Source: Streptomyces adustus
GTDB taxonomy: Bacteria; Actinomycetota; Actinomycetes; Streptomycetales; Streptomycetaceae
Length of the DNA: 62,750 bases
Direction of reading: 5' to 3'
Assembly (NCBI RefSeq): GCF_009377175.1
Contig: NZ_VJZD01000026.1
Location: 1-62,750 of the forward strand
The position numbers were made by a program, and so were the translations under genes. The first letter of the stretch is position 1. Every line of letters begins with the position of its first letter. Positions 1 to 8,658 of the stretch are shown piece after piece. Below the pieces are notes generated by a model. It did not search any database. It saw nothing but the letters and a program-made list of their open reading frames with translations, and had not been told where the DNA came from.

Positions 1-147
1 GCCGGGGACGGCGCGGCGAGTTGCGGGGGAGGGCGGCCTCGGCTCGGAGCGCAGAGCCCTGCGTCCATGTGCCGGCCGCCCTCCGGTCGGCCACCGGTAC
101 CGGCTGGGGTTGCGTGGCCGACGTCGACGTCCGGAGAACCAGGTTGC

Positions 148-395
148 TCAGGCGCCGCCGCGACGTTCTTCGTACAGGGCGTCGACGTCTGCCGCCGCGA
201 AGCCCTTGAGCATGACCGTGCGCTTCAGCTTCGGAGATGGTGCCAGACGGCCCGTGTCCTGCGACAGCACGGTGTCGAGGTTGCGGAGCTTCTTCACCGC
301 CTCCGCGTGCGAGACCGCCGAGGTGCCGTCGTCGACCGCCGCTCGGACGGCTGCCGGGAGATCGGCGTCGTGCCGGGGGGAACGATCGACCGGTT
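148..395 (-). pseudogene. C-terminal remnant of a long-chain acyl-CoA ligase (AMP-forming)
   Basis: Read on the minus strand, this stretch is open and ends in TGA at 150-148. Its last residues include KKLRNLDTVLSQDTGRLAPS and end in DALYEERRGGA, which I recognise as the C-terminal tail of long-chain fatty-acid-CoA ligases. The catalytic and adenylate-binding parts are absent. The frame runs up against the stop of the downstream-lying MFS exporter gene, so only about 80 codons remain. I infer a deletion or recombination junction near 395-410 that left the tail of a ligase gene behind the exporter. No start codon or ribosome-binding site belongs to it. The first 147 bases of the window show nothing I can assign. 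Confidence 0.5.
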
Positions 396-1943
396 CTACT
401 CGGCACTCCGGTTCGGCTGTCCGGCTGCCGCCGGCCGGGCGGCGGCGGAGTCGGTCGATGTCCCCGGTGCGCTCCGCTCGTCGCCGGCCGTGGCGGACTG
501 TGCGACCAGCGTGCTCCGGTTACGGTCCTTGGCCAGCCCGGCCAGGGCGACGACCACGGTCAGTCCCATGGCGCCGACGGCAATGGCGAAACTCAGCGTG
601 AACTGGGACTCCTGCGGCAGTTCGATGCCCGCGGGCAGGCCGGCCATCGTCCGGGACGCCAGCAGAGAGGTGACCACGGCCGAGGCGATCGCCGAACCCA
701 TGGACCGCGAGATCGAGTTGATGCCGTTGGCGATGCCGGTCTGCTGCACCGGCACACTCGCCGCGATCAGTGCGGGCATCGCCGCGTAGCCGAAGGCGAT
801 CGCGACACCCGTGAACAGTCCGGCGCAGATGACGCTCGCGCTGCGGCCGTGACCGAACGCCAGCCAGGCGAACCCGCCCGCGCCGACCAGACCGCTGATC
901 GCCAGCGTCAGACGGGCACCGATCCGGCGGACCAGGACGCCGCCGACCGGGGCCGCGACCAGAGCGACCAGTGAACCGGGCAGCAGATATTCCACGCTGG
1001 CCCGCAGCACCGATGCCGTGAAGCCGTAGCCGGCGATTCGCTCGGGCATCTGCACCAGGTACGAGATGCCGATGAACTGCGTGAAGGCGGCGAACCCGAC
1101 CAGGAGGCCGGCCAGATTGGTCATGGCGACCTGGCGGTGCGCGAACATCCGCATGTCCACCAGCGGGGAGGAGACCTTCAGCTCCACGAGCACCCACACC
1201 GCCGCCATGACGACGGCTCCGGCGAAGCACCCGATGACCTTGCCGGAGCCCCAGCCCCACGTGTGGCCCTGGGAGATGCCGAGCAGCAGGAGGACCAGGA
1301 AGGCGGCCAGGACGAGGGTGCCGGGCACGTCCACGCGGCCGCCGACGCGATGGCCGCCGTCCGGGACCAGGAAGAGGACCGCTAGCAGCGCGAGCACGGA
1401 GACGGCGGTGGAGAACCAGAAGACGGAGTGGTAGTCGGGGTCACCGCCCTGGGTGAGCAGGCCGGTGACGACCAGCGACAGGCCGGAGCCGAACGCCAGG
1501 GTGGAACTCACCAGCGCCATGGCGCCGTGCAGCTTCTCGTGCGGAACCTGGTCGCGGACGATCGACAGCGCCAGGGGGAAGATCGCGGTCGCCGAGCCCT
1601 GCATCACCCGGCCGACCAGGAGCAGTCCCAGGGAGGTCGTCAGGGAGGCCAGCAGCGAGCCGAGCACCATGACCACGAGTACGGCGACCAGGGTCTGCTT
1701 CTTGCCGTGGAGATCACCGACGCGGCCGAGCAGGGGGGTGAAGACGGCGGCGGAGAGCAGCGTCGCGGTGGTGACCCAGCTGACACCGGCCGAGTCCGCG
1801 TGCAGTGCGGTGCCCAGCAGCGTCAGGATCGGCACGACCTGGGTCTGGGCCATCGCCACGACCATGGCGGCAAGGCCGAGGGCGAGAACGGTGGGGGTGC
1901 TGCTCCGCTCGGCTGGGCGGGCGGCAGGCCGGGAGGACCTCAT
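396..1943 (-). CDS. MFS transporter, DHA2-like multidrug exporter (14 TM)
   Basis: A 515-residue polytopic membrane protein of the major facilitator superfamily. The length and the run of hydrophobic segments fit the 14-helix DHA2 drug:H+ antiporters. A loop after the second helix carries GRVGDLHGKKQ, the MFS motif A, and GRVMQGSATAIFPLALS follows as motif-B-like sequence. The C terminus is hydrophilic and Ala/Ser/Arg rich. The start chosen is the ATG at 1943, preceded by GAAGGA about 10 bases upstream; a longer frame to 2012 lacks a good site. A TetR gene lies upstream on the same strand, with a strong palindrome between them, so the exporter is probably repressed by that regulator and induced by a substrate. 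The substrate cannot be read from sequence. Confidence 0.9.
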   Translation of the reverse strand: MRSSRPAARPAERSSTPTVLALGLAAMVVAMAQTQVVPILTLLGTALHADSAGVSWVTTATLLSAAVFTPLLGRVGDLHGKKQTLVAVLVVMVLGSLLASLTTSLGLLLVGRVMQGSATAIFPLALSIVRDQVPHEKLHGAMALVSSTLAFGSGLSLVVTGLLTQGGDPDYHSVFWFSTAVSVLALLAVLFLVPDGGHRVGGRVDVPGTLVLAAFLVLLLLGISQGHTWGWGSGKVIGCFAGAVVMAAVWVLVELKVSSPLVDMRMFAHRQVAMTNLAGLLVGFAAFTQFIGISYLVQMPERIAGYGFTASVLRASVEYLLPGSLVALVAAPVGGVLVRRIGARLTLAISGLVGAGGFAWLAFGHGRSASVICAGLFTGVAIAFGYAAMPALIAASVPVQQTGIANGINSISRSMGSAIASAVVTSLLASRTMAGLPAGIELPQESQFTLSFAIAVGAMGLTVVVALAGLAKDRNRSTLVAQSATAGDERSAPGTSTDSAAARPAAAGQPNRSAE

Positions 1944-2303
1944 GGCAGTGGATTCCTTCAAGAACGAATGACATGGACAGGTCGTGCGCTGGATCGATTC
2001 CGCCGACGGCACGGGCGAAGGATCGTCAGGGGACGACGGACGACGGGCGACGGGCGACGGGCGCTTCGCGCAGCGGAGCCGGGGGCGAGACCCGGAGCTG
2101 TGCGATGCACCGGACGCAGAGCGGCGGCGGCAGGGTGCGAACGTGCCGCGCCAGGACGCTGACGGCCGTTCGGCGGGGAGCCTTCGACTTCCGGGGTCGA
2201 GGAGCGGGATGCCGGCAGGACGTGCGGCGTCCGGCCGCCGCTACGGGCCGGTCAGGACAGTCCCCTCCGCCTCTCGATCTCACTGACCTGTCGCTCACTC
2301 TAC

Positions 2304-2341
2304 CATTCACTAGCCATTCACTAGCCGACGGCTAGTGAATG
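2304..2341. promoter_or_regulatory. TetR-type operator: 27-bp palindrome plus an extra half-site
   Basis: CATTCACTAGCCG (2315-2327) and its exact reverse complement CGGCTAGTGAATG (2329-2341) flank one base. A further copy of the half-site, CATTCACTAGC, lies directly before it at 2304-2314. This is the only conspicuous structure in the 708-base gap 1944-2651. It sits between the TetR gene and the exporter it most likely controls, which implies a leader of roughly 350 bases ahead of the exporter start. Open frames in that leader look like GC-rich noise. Confidence 0.7.
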
Positions 2342-2651
2342 GACGGCCGCATTCGGATCAGCGCGAGCGAACACGCGGGTGGTCCGAGGGCGGGTGTCGA
2401 GGGATCGAGGAAAACCGGTGCGACGCCTGTGCGCACGGCGCGTCAGCCGGTCGGAGCGGCGGGCCGGGGCCGCCGGCGTACGGGCCGCAGGAATTCCGGT
2501 GCCGCCACGGGGCCGTCTCCCTGTGTACGGAGCGCTCGTCGACGTGTCGGCAAGAGGCCGCGCGGGGCGACCTTGTCGTGCGGACGTCGGTGACGGCAGC
2601 CGTGCCCTGCGGCCCAGCCGTCATCCGTCACGGGATGTCACGGACGCCGGT

Positions 2652-3254
2652 TCACGCCTCGCCGGCCTTCGCGTCGCCGGGCATGGCGAGGAGACTGCGG
2701 ACGGTCAGCAGAAGCGTGACCCTGAGATCGTCGTCCGAAAGGTCGGACAGCTCGCCGAGCCCTTCCAGCATCCACACGCACATCACATAGGCCATGCGTT
2801 CCGCCGGGGTGGGCGAGTTGCCGAACAGGACCCGCAGGACCCGGCGCCTTCGTCCGTCGCTCTCGGCGTAGATGCTGGCGGCCCGCATCTCGGGATCGTG
2901 CAGGAGCATGGTGCCGAGTTCACGGTTGCGCACCAGGAAGTCGACCCAGCCGACCGCGTACGCCTCCAGCCTCTCCTGACGCGAGGTCATGCCCGCCAAC
3001 TCGTCCAGGAGCGCGGTCATCTCCTCCACCGGTGCATCGAGCGCGGCCTTGAGGATCTGCGCCTTGGTCCGGAAGTGGTAGTAGACGGCAGCCTTGGTGA
3101 GACCCATGTCGTTCGCGATGGCCTGTAGCGAGGTCGACTGGTAGCCGTGGGCGGTGAAGAGCCGCTGCGCCGTCTCGATGATCTGCCGCCGGGTCGCCGC
3201 GGCCTGGGCGGACCGACTGGTCACCGGGACGTCCGGCTCTCGCTCGCTGAGCAC
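2652..3254 (-). CDS. TetR/AcrR family transcriptional regulator
   Basis: About 200 residues. The N-terminal helix-turn-helix is clear (RRQIIETAQRLFTAHGY, then GLTKAAVYYHF), followed by an all-helical ligand-binding domain. I chose the GTG at 3254, which has GGGAGCG just upstream; the open frame extends to 3329 and another GTG lies at 3224, so the exact start is uncertain. It lies upstream of the MFS exporter on the same strand, and the 27-bp palindrome at 2315-2341 between them is the obvious binding site. Role inferred: ligand-responsive repressor of the exporter. TetR family is certain; the target is inferred from position. Confidence 0.88.
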   Translation of the reverse strand: MLSEREPDVPVTSRSAQAAATRRQIIETAQRLFTAHGYQSTSLQAIANDMGLTKAAVYYHFRTKAQILKAALDAPVEEMTALLDELAGMTSRQERLEAYAVGWVDFLVRNRELGTMLLHDPEMRAASIYAESDGRRRRVLRVLFGNSPTPAERMAYVMCVWMLEGLGELSDLSDDDLRVTLLLTVRSLLAMPGDAKAGEA

Positions 3255-3438
3255 GCTCGCTCCCGCACGGGTCTTGCCTTCATGGGCCGTGGCGGCTGAC
3301 CAACCACTGGACGCCCACCTTACCCGCACGGTCCGTCGACCAGCCGTGGACCGGTGCGTGCGGCCCCGGCAACGGGACGCCGTTGCGGATCTCTCCTCAA
3401 GGCTCGGACACGGACCCGGGTTTCTGAGGTGCCCGGGG

Positions 3439-3960
3439 TCAGTCCGCGGCCGGCGTCGGCTCGTCCAGCCTGAACCGCCGCCGGATGTCCGGACGGCCGA
3501 GCAGCTTCTCCGGGTAACCGGGGCCTGGGCGTGGCGTGACGTCCTCCCAGGTCAGCGGCTCCTTGCAGTGGGAGCACACCACTTCGCCGTGGACGTCGTG
3601 GCCGCAGGTCTCGTGACGGGTGATCACCGGCGGTCCCGCCTCGTCCGACAGCCATCGATCGCCCCAGGCCGTCATGGCGAGGATCACGCCGTAGAAGTCA
3701 CGGCCGGACTCGGTCAGCAGGTATTCGTGGCGCAGCGGCTGGGTCTCGTATACGTGCTTCTCCAGCAGTCCCGCCTCCACCAGCCTGCGCAACCGCTCCG
3801 ACAGGGTGTTGCGGGCGATGCCCAGCTCCTGCTGGAACTCGTCGAACCGGCGGATCCCGTAGAACGCCTCCCTCAGCACCAGCGGGGTCCACCAGTCGCC
3901 GAGCAGGTCCATGGTCCGGGCCACCGAGCAGGGCCAGTTCGCGAACGACGTGCGCCTCAT
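3439..3960 (-). CDS. HxlR-family winged-helix transcriptional regulator
   Basis: 173 residues. The N-terminal half is a typical HxlR domain: conserved Cys in the opening segment (NWPCSVARTMDLLGDWWTPL), then RFDEFQQELGIARNTLSERL and LTESGRDF. Residues after about 115 add a small Cys-rich segment, CGHDVHGEVVCSHC, which could bind zinc and occurs in some Streptomyces HxlR proteins. It is divergently transcribed from the SRPBCC/LLM operon starting at about 4077, with about 115 bases between, so it probably controls that operon and itself. HxlR proteins often sense reactive electrophiles or oxidants through the N-terminal Cys; whether this one does is not shown. Confidence 0.9.
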   Translation of the reverse strand: MRRTSFANWPCSVARTMDLLGDWWTPLVLREAFYGIRRFDEFQQELGIARNTLSERLRRLVEAGLLEKHVYETQPLRHEYLLTESGRDFYGVILAMTAWGDRWLSDEAGPPVITRHETCGHDVHGEVVCSHCKEPLTWEDVTPRPGPGYPEKLLGRPDIRRRFRLDEPTPAAD

Positions 3961-4029
3961 GCCCCGATGGTACGAGTCCTTCGACGAAACTCAGCAGGCA
4001 GCAGGGTCGCGGACCTTGCGGCAGTGAGT

Positions 4030-4038
4030 CTTAATAAG
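4030..4038. promoter_or_regulatory. possible HxlR operator in divergent promoter
   Basis: CTTAATAAG is a short palindrome (CTTA-A-TAAG) in an AT-rich patch of the otherwise GC-rich 3961-4076 intergenic region between the divergent HxlR and SRPBCC genes. HxlR-family operators commonly contain paired TTA/TAA elements. Position supports it, but the site is short. Confidence 0.35.
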
Positions 4039-4076
4039 CAACTATGCAGGTAGTCGAGGGAGAGGAGTTCGAGGTC

Positions 4077-4589
4077 ATGGAGTGGACGGGACAGGTCTAC
4101 GCGGACACCCCCTACGTCTCCGCGGAGACGTACATCGACGCGCCGCCGGAGTGTCTGTGGCGCTATGTGAGCGACATCCATCTGATGCCCGAGCTCAGCG
4201 CCGAGCTGCGGCATGTCGAGTGGCTCGACGGCGCGACCGGCCCGCGCGCCGGGGGCCGGTTCCTCGGGCGCAGCACTCACCCCGCGCTGGGCAACTGGGA
4301 GACGGTCAGCACGGTCGTGGACTGCGAGGAGCCGCGGCGCTTCGCCTGGGCGGTGGGCGACCCCGCCCACCCGATGAGCGTGTGGCGGTTCACGCTGCGC
4401 CCGCAGGGGGCGGGCACGGTGCTGGAGCAGTGGGTGCAACTGGGGCCGGCCCGGTCCGGGCTGAGCGCGGCGATCGACGCGATGCCGGACAAGGAACAGA
4501 AGATCGTGTTCGTGCGGCTGCGTGAGTTCGAGGCCGGCATCAAGGCCAACCTCGCCGCCCTCAAAGTACTGGCCGAACGGGAGAAGTGA
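4077..4589 (+). CDS. SRPBCC family protein (polyketide cyclase/dehydrase-like)
   Basis: About 170 residues with the START/SRPBCC pattern: an opening strand with AETYIDAPPECLWRYVSDI, a middle PGGRFLGRS-like segment, and a long C-terminal helix (FEAGIKANLAALKVLAE). The fold forms a hydrophobic cavity that binds lipids, aromatic or polyketide intermediates. I chose ATG 4077 because GGAGAGGAG lies just upstream; an in-frame ATG at 4044 is the alternative. Its stop overlaps the start of the LLM oxidoreductase (TGA at 4587-4589, ATG at 4589), so the two are translationally coupled and probably act on one pathway. A role as cyclase or binding protein for the same substrate is inference. Confidence 0.85.
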   Translation: MEWTGQVYADTPYVSAETYIDAPPECLWRYVSDIHLMPELSAELRHVEWLDGATGPRAGGRFLGRSTHPALGNWETVSTVVDCEEPRRFAWAVGDPAHPMSVWRFTLRPQGAGTVLEQWVQLGPARSGLSAAIDAMPDKEQKIVFVRLREFEAGIKANLAALKVLAEREK

Positions 4590-5635
4590 TGCGCACAGCG
4601 ACCACCATCGAGGCTTCCGGCGGCGGCGCCTGGGGCGAGACCGTCGAGTTCGTCCTGGAGGCCGAGAGGCTGGGCCTGGACATCTGCTGGATGGCCGAGG
4701 CATGGGGCAGCGACGCCCCCTCGCCGCTGGGTTATCTCGCAGGCCGTACCGAGCGGATCCTCCTCGGCTCGGGGGTCATCCAGCTGGGAACCCGTTCCCC
4801 GGTCACCATCGCGCAGACCGCGATGACGCTCGCCCACCTCTCGGGCGGCCGCTTCCTTCTCGGGCTGGGAGCGTCCGGGCCGCAGGTCATCGAGGGCCTG
4901 CACGGAATACCGTTCGCGCGGCCGCTGACCCGGATGCGGGAGACCGTCGAGATCGTCCGACGCGCCTTCGCCGGAGAGCGGATCGAGTTCCAGGGCCGGC
5001 AGTTCACCATCCCGCTGCCCGACGGCGAGGGCCGCCCGATGCGGCTCAGCGTGGAGCCGGTGCAGGTACCGGTCTACCTGGCCACCCTCTCCCCGAAGAT
5101 GCTGGAACTCACCGGTGAGATCGCCGAAGGCTGGCTGGGCACCAGCTTCGTGCCCGAGGGTGCCGACGCCTACTTCACCCACCTGGACACCGGGCTCGCC
5201 CGAGGCGGCCGTACCCGCGCCGACCTCGACGTCTGCCAGGGGGCCGAGATCAACATCGTCTCCGACGAGGGCAGACTGGCCGAGGTCGTCGGCAGCCGCA
5301 AGAAGGAACTGGCGTTCTCCCTGGGCGGCATGGGCTCCGGCTCCACCAACTTCTACAACAACGCCTACAGCCGCCAGGGCTGGGCCGACGTCGCCGCCCG
5401 GATCCGCGAACGCTGGCAGGCCGGGGACCGCGACGGCGCCACCGCCCTGGTCACCGACGAGATGGTCCTGGCCACCACCCTGATCGGCACCGAGGACATG
5501 GTCCGCGCCCGGCTCAGGGACTGGGAGACCGCCGGTGTGGACACCGTCCGCCTCTACCCGGCCGGCGACACCCTCCAAGCGCGGCTGGACAACCTAGGAC
5601 ACGGCATCGACCTCGTCCGCTCGCTCGGCGCCTGA
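4589..5635 (+). CDS. LLM-class flavin/F420-dependent oxidoreductase
   Basis: About 348 residues of the luciferase-like monooxygenase fold. Recognisable pieces are LGLDICWMAEAWGSDAPS near the N terminus, GSGVIQLGTRSPVTIAQTA, LSGGRFLLGLGASGPQV, and the conserved VPVYLATLSPKMLELTGEIA. Such enzymes use F420 or FMN; in actinomycetes the F420-dependent branch is common, but cofactor choice cannot be decided by eye. It begins inside the stop codon of the SRPBCC gene, so both are one transcript under the divergent HxlR regulator. The likely job is redox modification of a small molecule, perhaps detoxification or specialised metabolism. Confidence 0.9.
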   Translation: MRTATTIEASGGGAWGETVEFVLEAERLGLDICWMAEAWGSDAPSPLGYLAGRTERILLGSGVIQLGTRSPVTIAQTAMTLAHLSGGRFLLGLGASGPQVIEGLHGIPFARPLTRMRETVEIVRRAFAGERIEFQGRQFTIPLPDGEGRPMRLSVEPVQVPVYLATLSPKMLELTGEIAEGWLGTSFVPEGADAYFTHLDTGLARGGRTRADLDVCQGAEINIVSDEGRLAEVVGSRKKELAFSLGGMGSGSTNFYNNAYSRQGWADVAARIRERWQAGDRDGATALVTDEMVLATTLIGTEDMVRARLRDWETAGVDTVRLYPAGDTLQARLDNLGHGIDLVRSLGA

Positions 5636-5890
5636 CAAGGGGGCCTCTCCCGACGATGGCCGGAGCCGCCCCCGGACCCGTGGCCCAGGTCCCCGCGCGG
5701 CCGTCGCCTCACCTGTGGCGCGGGCCTCGTCGAGAAGGAAGCGATGCCCGAACTCGGGATCGCCGCGGTGCGCGTCGAACAGGTCGTCGTCCCGGTATGC
5801 CTCGATCGGTTCGATGTCGGTGGCGGGCCGGCCGGCCACCGGTGGGTAGGACTGACGAGTGGGATCCCGGATGGGGTCGGCGGCCCGCGG
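5594..5890 (-). pseudogene. possible IS3-type transposase remnant
   Basis: On the minus strand an open stretch contains DLFDAHRGDPEFGHRFLLDE, which resembles the segment just before the integrase core in IS3-family OrfB proteins (typically HR.DPEFGYR.L.DE). Nothing of the DDE core follows: the frame runs into low-information Arg/Gly-rich sequence and stops. I read it as a short, heavily decayed insertion-sequence fragment. The rest of 5636-6182 shows no gene, apart from a short tandem GGGGCAATGGGCGCC duplication near 5905-5935. Confidence 0.33.
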
Positions 5891-6182
5891 CGAGGCGGCA
5901 CCGGGGCAATGGGCGCCGGGGCAATGGGCGCCGGTACATCGACATGGTGGTGCGAGGAGCCCACTACAGCCGTCTGCCCCTCCCGTGGAACGGATCCCCG
6001 AGCCCTGAACGGGACTCGCGAACGCGCGAGCACGGAAGTAGGCGCCACCAGCGGGGAGTTCGGTGACGTCCCACAGCAGGCGTTGATCGTGCCGTGTGCC
6101 TGTCGGTGAGCCGTCCGCGCTGATCAGACGGTGGGTTAGGGTCGTGACAGTATGTGGGTGTTGGGCTAGCTGGGGGGCGCCG

Positions 6183-6998
6183 GTGACGATGACGACGTTC
6201 GATGAGAGTGAGCGGCTGATCTGGGCGGGCCGAGGGGCTGCTTATGCCGCAAGCTTCGCCAAGCTGTGCGCCTATGCGGTGCCGCCGCTGCTGGATGCCG
6301 TCGAGGTCGGTTCCAGCGTGCGGGTGCTGGACGTGGGGACGGGGCCGGGGACGGTCGCCGCTGCCGCGTGTGCCCGCGGCGCGACGGTGACGGCCGTCGA
6401 TGCGGAGCCGACCATGATCGAGCTGGCGGTGAGCGCCGCACCTGCGGCCGAGGTCCGGCTGGCCGCTCTTCCCGAGCTGCCCTTCCCCGACGCGCAATTC
6501 GACGCCGCCGTGGCCAACTTCGTTCTCAACCATGTCGGCCGACCCCAAGCGGCACTGGCTGAACTGCGCCGTGTCGTACGGCCCGGCGGCTGGATCGCGG
6601 TGACGATATGGGCGGCGCCACCGGCGCCGGGGCAGGCGTTGATCGGCCGGGCGATCCAGGCCGCGGGCGCGGTACGTCCACCGCACCTGCCCGCAGGACT
6701 GGCTGCCGAGGACGATTTCCCCCGCGACGAGAGCGGCCTGAGGGAGCTGATGGCTTCGGCGGGGCTGCGCGAGGCGGCGTGCGAGACCTTGCGCTGGGAC
6801 CACCGCGCGAGCGCCGACGAGTGGTGGAGCGGTCCCGCAGGGGGAGTGGCGTTCGGCGGGCAGTTGGTGCAGAGCCAGACACCCCCCGTCCGCGCCGAGA
6901 TCAAGCGCCACTTCGACCTGTTCAGCGCGGAGTTCGCTGACGAGGACGGACTACTGACACTGCCGCACGCAGCCCTGCTCGCGCGCGGGCGTCGCTGA
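6183..6998 (+). CDS. class I SAM-dependent methyltransferase
   Basis: About 271 residues. The SAM-binding motif I is RVLDVGTGPGTVAAAA, followed by an acidic residue at the end of the second strand (VTAVDAEPTMIELA) and the motif around FDAAVANFVLNHVGRP. VVRPGGWIAVTIW completes the UbiE/Methyltransf_11 pattern. The GTG at 6183 is chosen because a GGGGGG run sits five bases upstream; the ATG at 6189 is equally possible, and a frame extends to 6096 without a site. The substrate is not predictable. The gene stands alone between decayed sequence on both sides. Confidence 0.87.
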   Translation: MTMTTFDESERLIWAGRGAAYAASFAKLCAYAVPPLLDAVEVGSSVRVLDVGTGPGTVAAAACARGATVTAVDAEPTMIELAVSAAPAAEVRLAALPELPFPDAQFDAAVANFVLNHVGRPQAALAELRRVVRPGGWIAVTIWAAPPAPGQALIGRAIQAAGAVRPPHLPAGLAAEDDFPRDESGLRELMASAGLREAACETLRWDHRASADEWWSGPAGGVAFGGQLVQSQTPPVRAEIKRHFDLFSAEFADEDGLLTLPHAALLARGRR

Positions 6999-7490
6999 CC
7001 TCAGGGGCCTGCGGGTCCTTCGCACCAGGTGTCCTTCCTGCGTGGACGGCGGTGCTGGATTCATGAGCCGCTGAGCGCGGCCCATCGATCGTGGAGTCGA
7101 CGGCGTCCGCGCGGACCACGGTGCCCGGCCGGGCGGCCTTGGCCAGGCCACGTACCTGGCCAACGGCTGTGTTGGCGGGCCGGCCCGTCAGGTGCGGGGC
7201 TGCGGAGCCCAGGTCGTTCCCTACTTCGAAATGCTGCGGGTGAAGTGGCGTCCGCCCGCAGCAGCGCGCGCCCGGCGGCGCGCAGTGTGTGCTCGTCGGC
7301 GCCGGGCAGGTCGGCGGGCCACGCTGCCGCCAGGTTTTCCTGGACCGCCCGGTCGGATCACGTACGACGGGCCGCCGGCGTTGCCGCCGCCCCACGAATA
7401 CGGCACCACGTGCCGGGCGAGCGCCGCCTCGACGACTGCCAGCCGCAGTGGCGCTGGAGCTTGAGCGGGCCGAACTCGCCCAGGAGTCAA
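6922..7490 (-). pseudogene. decayed coding sequence with an NlpC/P60-like start
   Basis: Minus strand. From 7490 one frame reads VVEAALARHVVPYSWGGGNA, which resembles the start of NlpC/P60 cell-wall peptidase domains, but the catalytic Cys segment never appears. Downstream, in another frame, from about 7245 to 6990, there is coding-like sequence (GRPANTAVGQVRGLAKAARP, then VRADAVDSTIDG) that I cannot name. The two pieces are out of frame. I interpret the stretch as remnants of one or two broken genes. It fills the gap between the methyltransferase and the acetyltransferase. Confidence 0.3.
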
Positions 7491-7497
7491 CCCGGCA

Positions 7498-8046
7498 CTA
7501 TGCGCCGGGGTCGCGGAGGCCGACCGCGTCGTGCCGCCAGAACGGCTCTGCGTAGACCAGAGTCCCTGTCATCCATGGCTCGTACTTCGGGAACCTGAGG
7601 GCCTGGAAGGCGCCATCTGGAATGCGCAGGGATGGCTTTCGAAAGCCCTGGTCGTCTCCGCACGTGAAGCCGAAGCGGGAGTAGTAGCCCGGATCGCCCT
7701 CCAGGAAGACCAGGGGGACGGGCCGTTCGGCAAGGATCCTCAGTCCGTGTCGGACCAGAGCCGAGCCGATACCGCGCTTGTGATGTTCGGGCCTGACGGC
7801 CAACGGGCTGAGCACCTGCACCTCAACCAGTCGCCGAGGGGCATCGAGCAGACTTCGGGTGAACATGACGTGCCCGACGATCTGCCTGTCGATCTCAGCG
7901 ACCAGTGAGAGACCGTCCGTGGGCGTGATCGTGCCGCGCAGGGTGTCGACCAGGTCGGCCACGGCAGAACCGTGGTCACCGAACGCCCGCAGGTGGATGT
8001 CCCGCACCGACTCTCTGTCGCTCGGCAGTTCTTGGCGAAGATTCAT
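7498..8046 (-). CDS. GNAT family N-acetyltransferase
   Basis: 182 residues. The acetyl-CoA-binding motif A is visible as VLSPLAVRPEHHKRGIGSAL, preceded by GHVMFTRS and followed by PLVFLEGDPGYYSRFGF, the arrangement of the YhbS-like GNAT subgroup (LGDPxYYxRFGF). These enzymes transfer acetyl from acetyl-CoA to an amine; the acceptor is unknown. ATG 8046 (MNLRQELPSD) is a better start than the upstream frame to 8082 because the domain begins there, although no strong Shine-Dalgarno sequence is visible. It appears monocistronic. Confidence 0.88.
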   Translation of the reverse strand: MNLRQELPSDRESVRDIHLRAFGDHGSAVADLVDTLRGTITPTDGLSLVAEIDRQIVGHVMFTRSLLDAPRRLVEVQVLSPLAVRPEHHKRGIGSALVRHGLRILAERPVPLVFLEGDPGYYSRFGFTCGDDQGFRKPSLRIPDGAFQALRFPKYEPWMTGTLVYAEPFWRHDAVGLRDPGA

Positions 8047-8109
8047 GACCGGAGGGTAAGGACCAGCCCCACGCGCTTGCACACGGTTTTGAAGCCCGAA
8101 GACGCGCGG

Positions 8110-8658
8110 TCACTCGGTGAGCGTGAGCGAACGAAGGTCGGCATCCAGCATGCGAATCAGTTCACCCACCCGTCCGCCGCCGTCCGGTGCCGCTGGGAAG
8201 CGTTTGAGCACGTCCACGACGACCGGTGTCGCACGGTGGACCGCTCGCTCAACGTGTTCGGCGCCAACGCCCGGATCACGGCTGGCGGCGAGTTCGGCTG
8301 CCCGGGCCGCGTGAGCGCCGGCTCCGAGAATGTGCTTGACCTGGGTGGCCTTGGCCAGCGGATGCAGGTAGGCGGCGCCTGCCGCAGACATCGCGGCCCA
8401 TGCTGCCTCGCGCGCAGCCGCAGTGTCCGTACTCTTGGCCGCCTTGAGGGCCGCCCACGCTGTGTCGCGCAAGGACTTTCCTCGCTCGCCGCCCCGGGCG
8501 AACTCCAACGCGGCCTCGACGGCGTCTCGAGGACGGGAGTCGTCGGGCTGATCGGCCTCGAACACCTCGAGTACTGCCTCTGCGCACGCTGCGGCGAACG
8601 CGGTGACCTCACGCAGGTCTTGCTTGCTCAGGGCAATCTCGTACTCGTCCTCTGCCAT
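8110..8658 (-). CDS. putative immunity protein, Imm5-like helical repeat
   Basis: 182 residues, Ala-rich and all-helical. The pattern matches the Imm5-type putative immunity family: CAEAVLEVFEADQPDDSRPR, then DAVEAALEFARGG, then repeated alanine-rich helices (AAWAAMSAAGAA, AGAHAARAAELA). In that family the protein is thought to neutralise a polymorphic toxin, but no toxin gene adjoins it here. ATG 8658 is preceded by GAGGATGG. Its start lies inside the end of the upstream gene (8609-9001), so the two overlap by 50 bases and are probably cotranscribed. Immunity function is an assignment by family resemblance only. Confidence 0.6.
   Translation of the reverse strand: MAEDEYEIALSKQDLREVTAFAAACAEAVLEVFEADQPDDSRPRDAVEAALEFARGGERGKSLRDTAWAALKAAKSTDTAAAREAAWAAMSAAGAAYLHPLAKATQVKHILGAGAHAARAAELAASRDPGVGAEHVERAVHRATPVVVDVLKRFPAAPDGGGRVGELIRMLDADLRSLTLTE

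Noticed and set aside
2026..2310. 94-codon minus-strand ORF in the exporter leader
   Set aside because: Arg/Pro-rich, overlaps the operator, no family; reads as noise.
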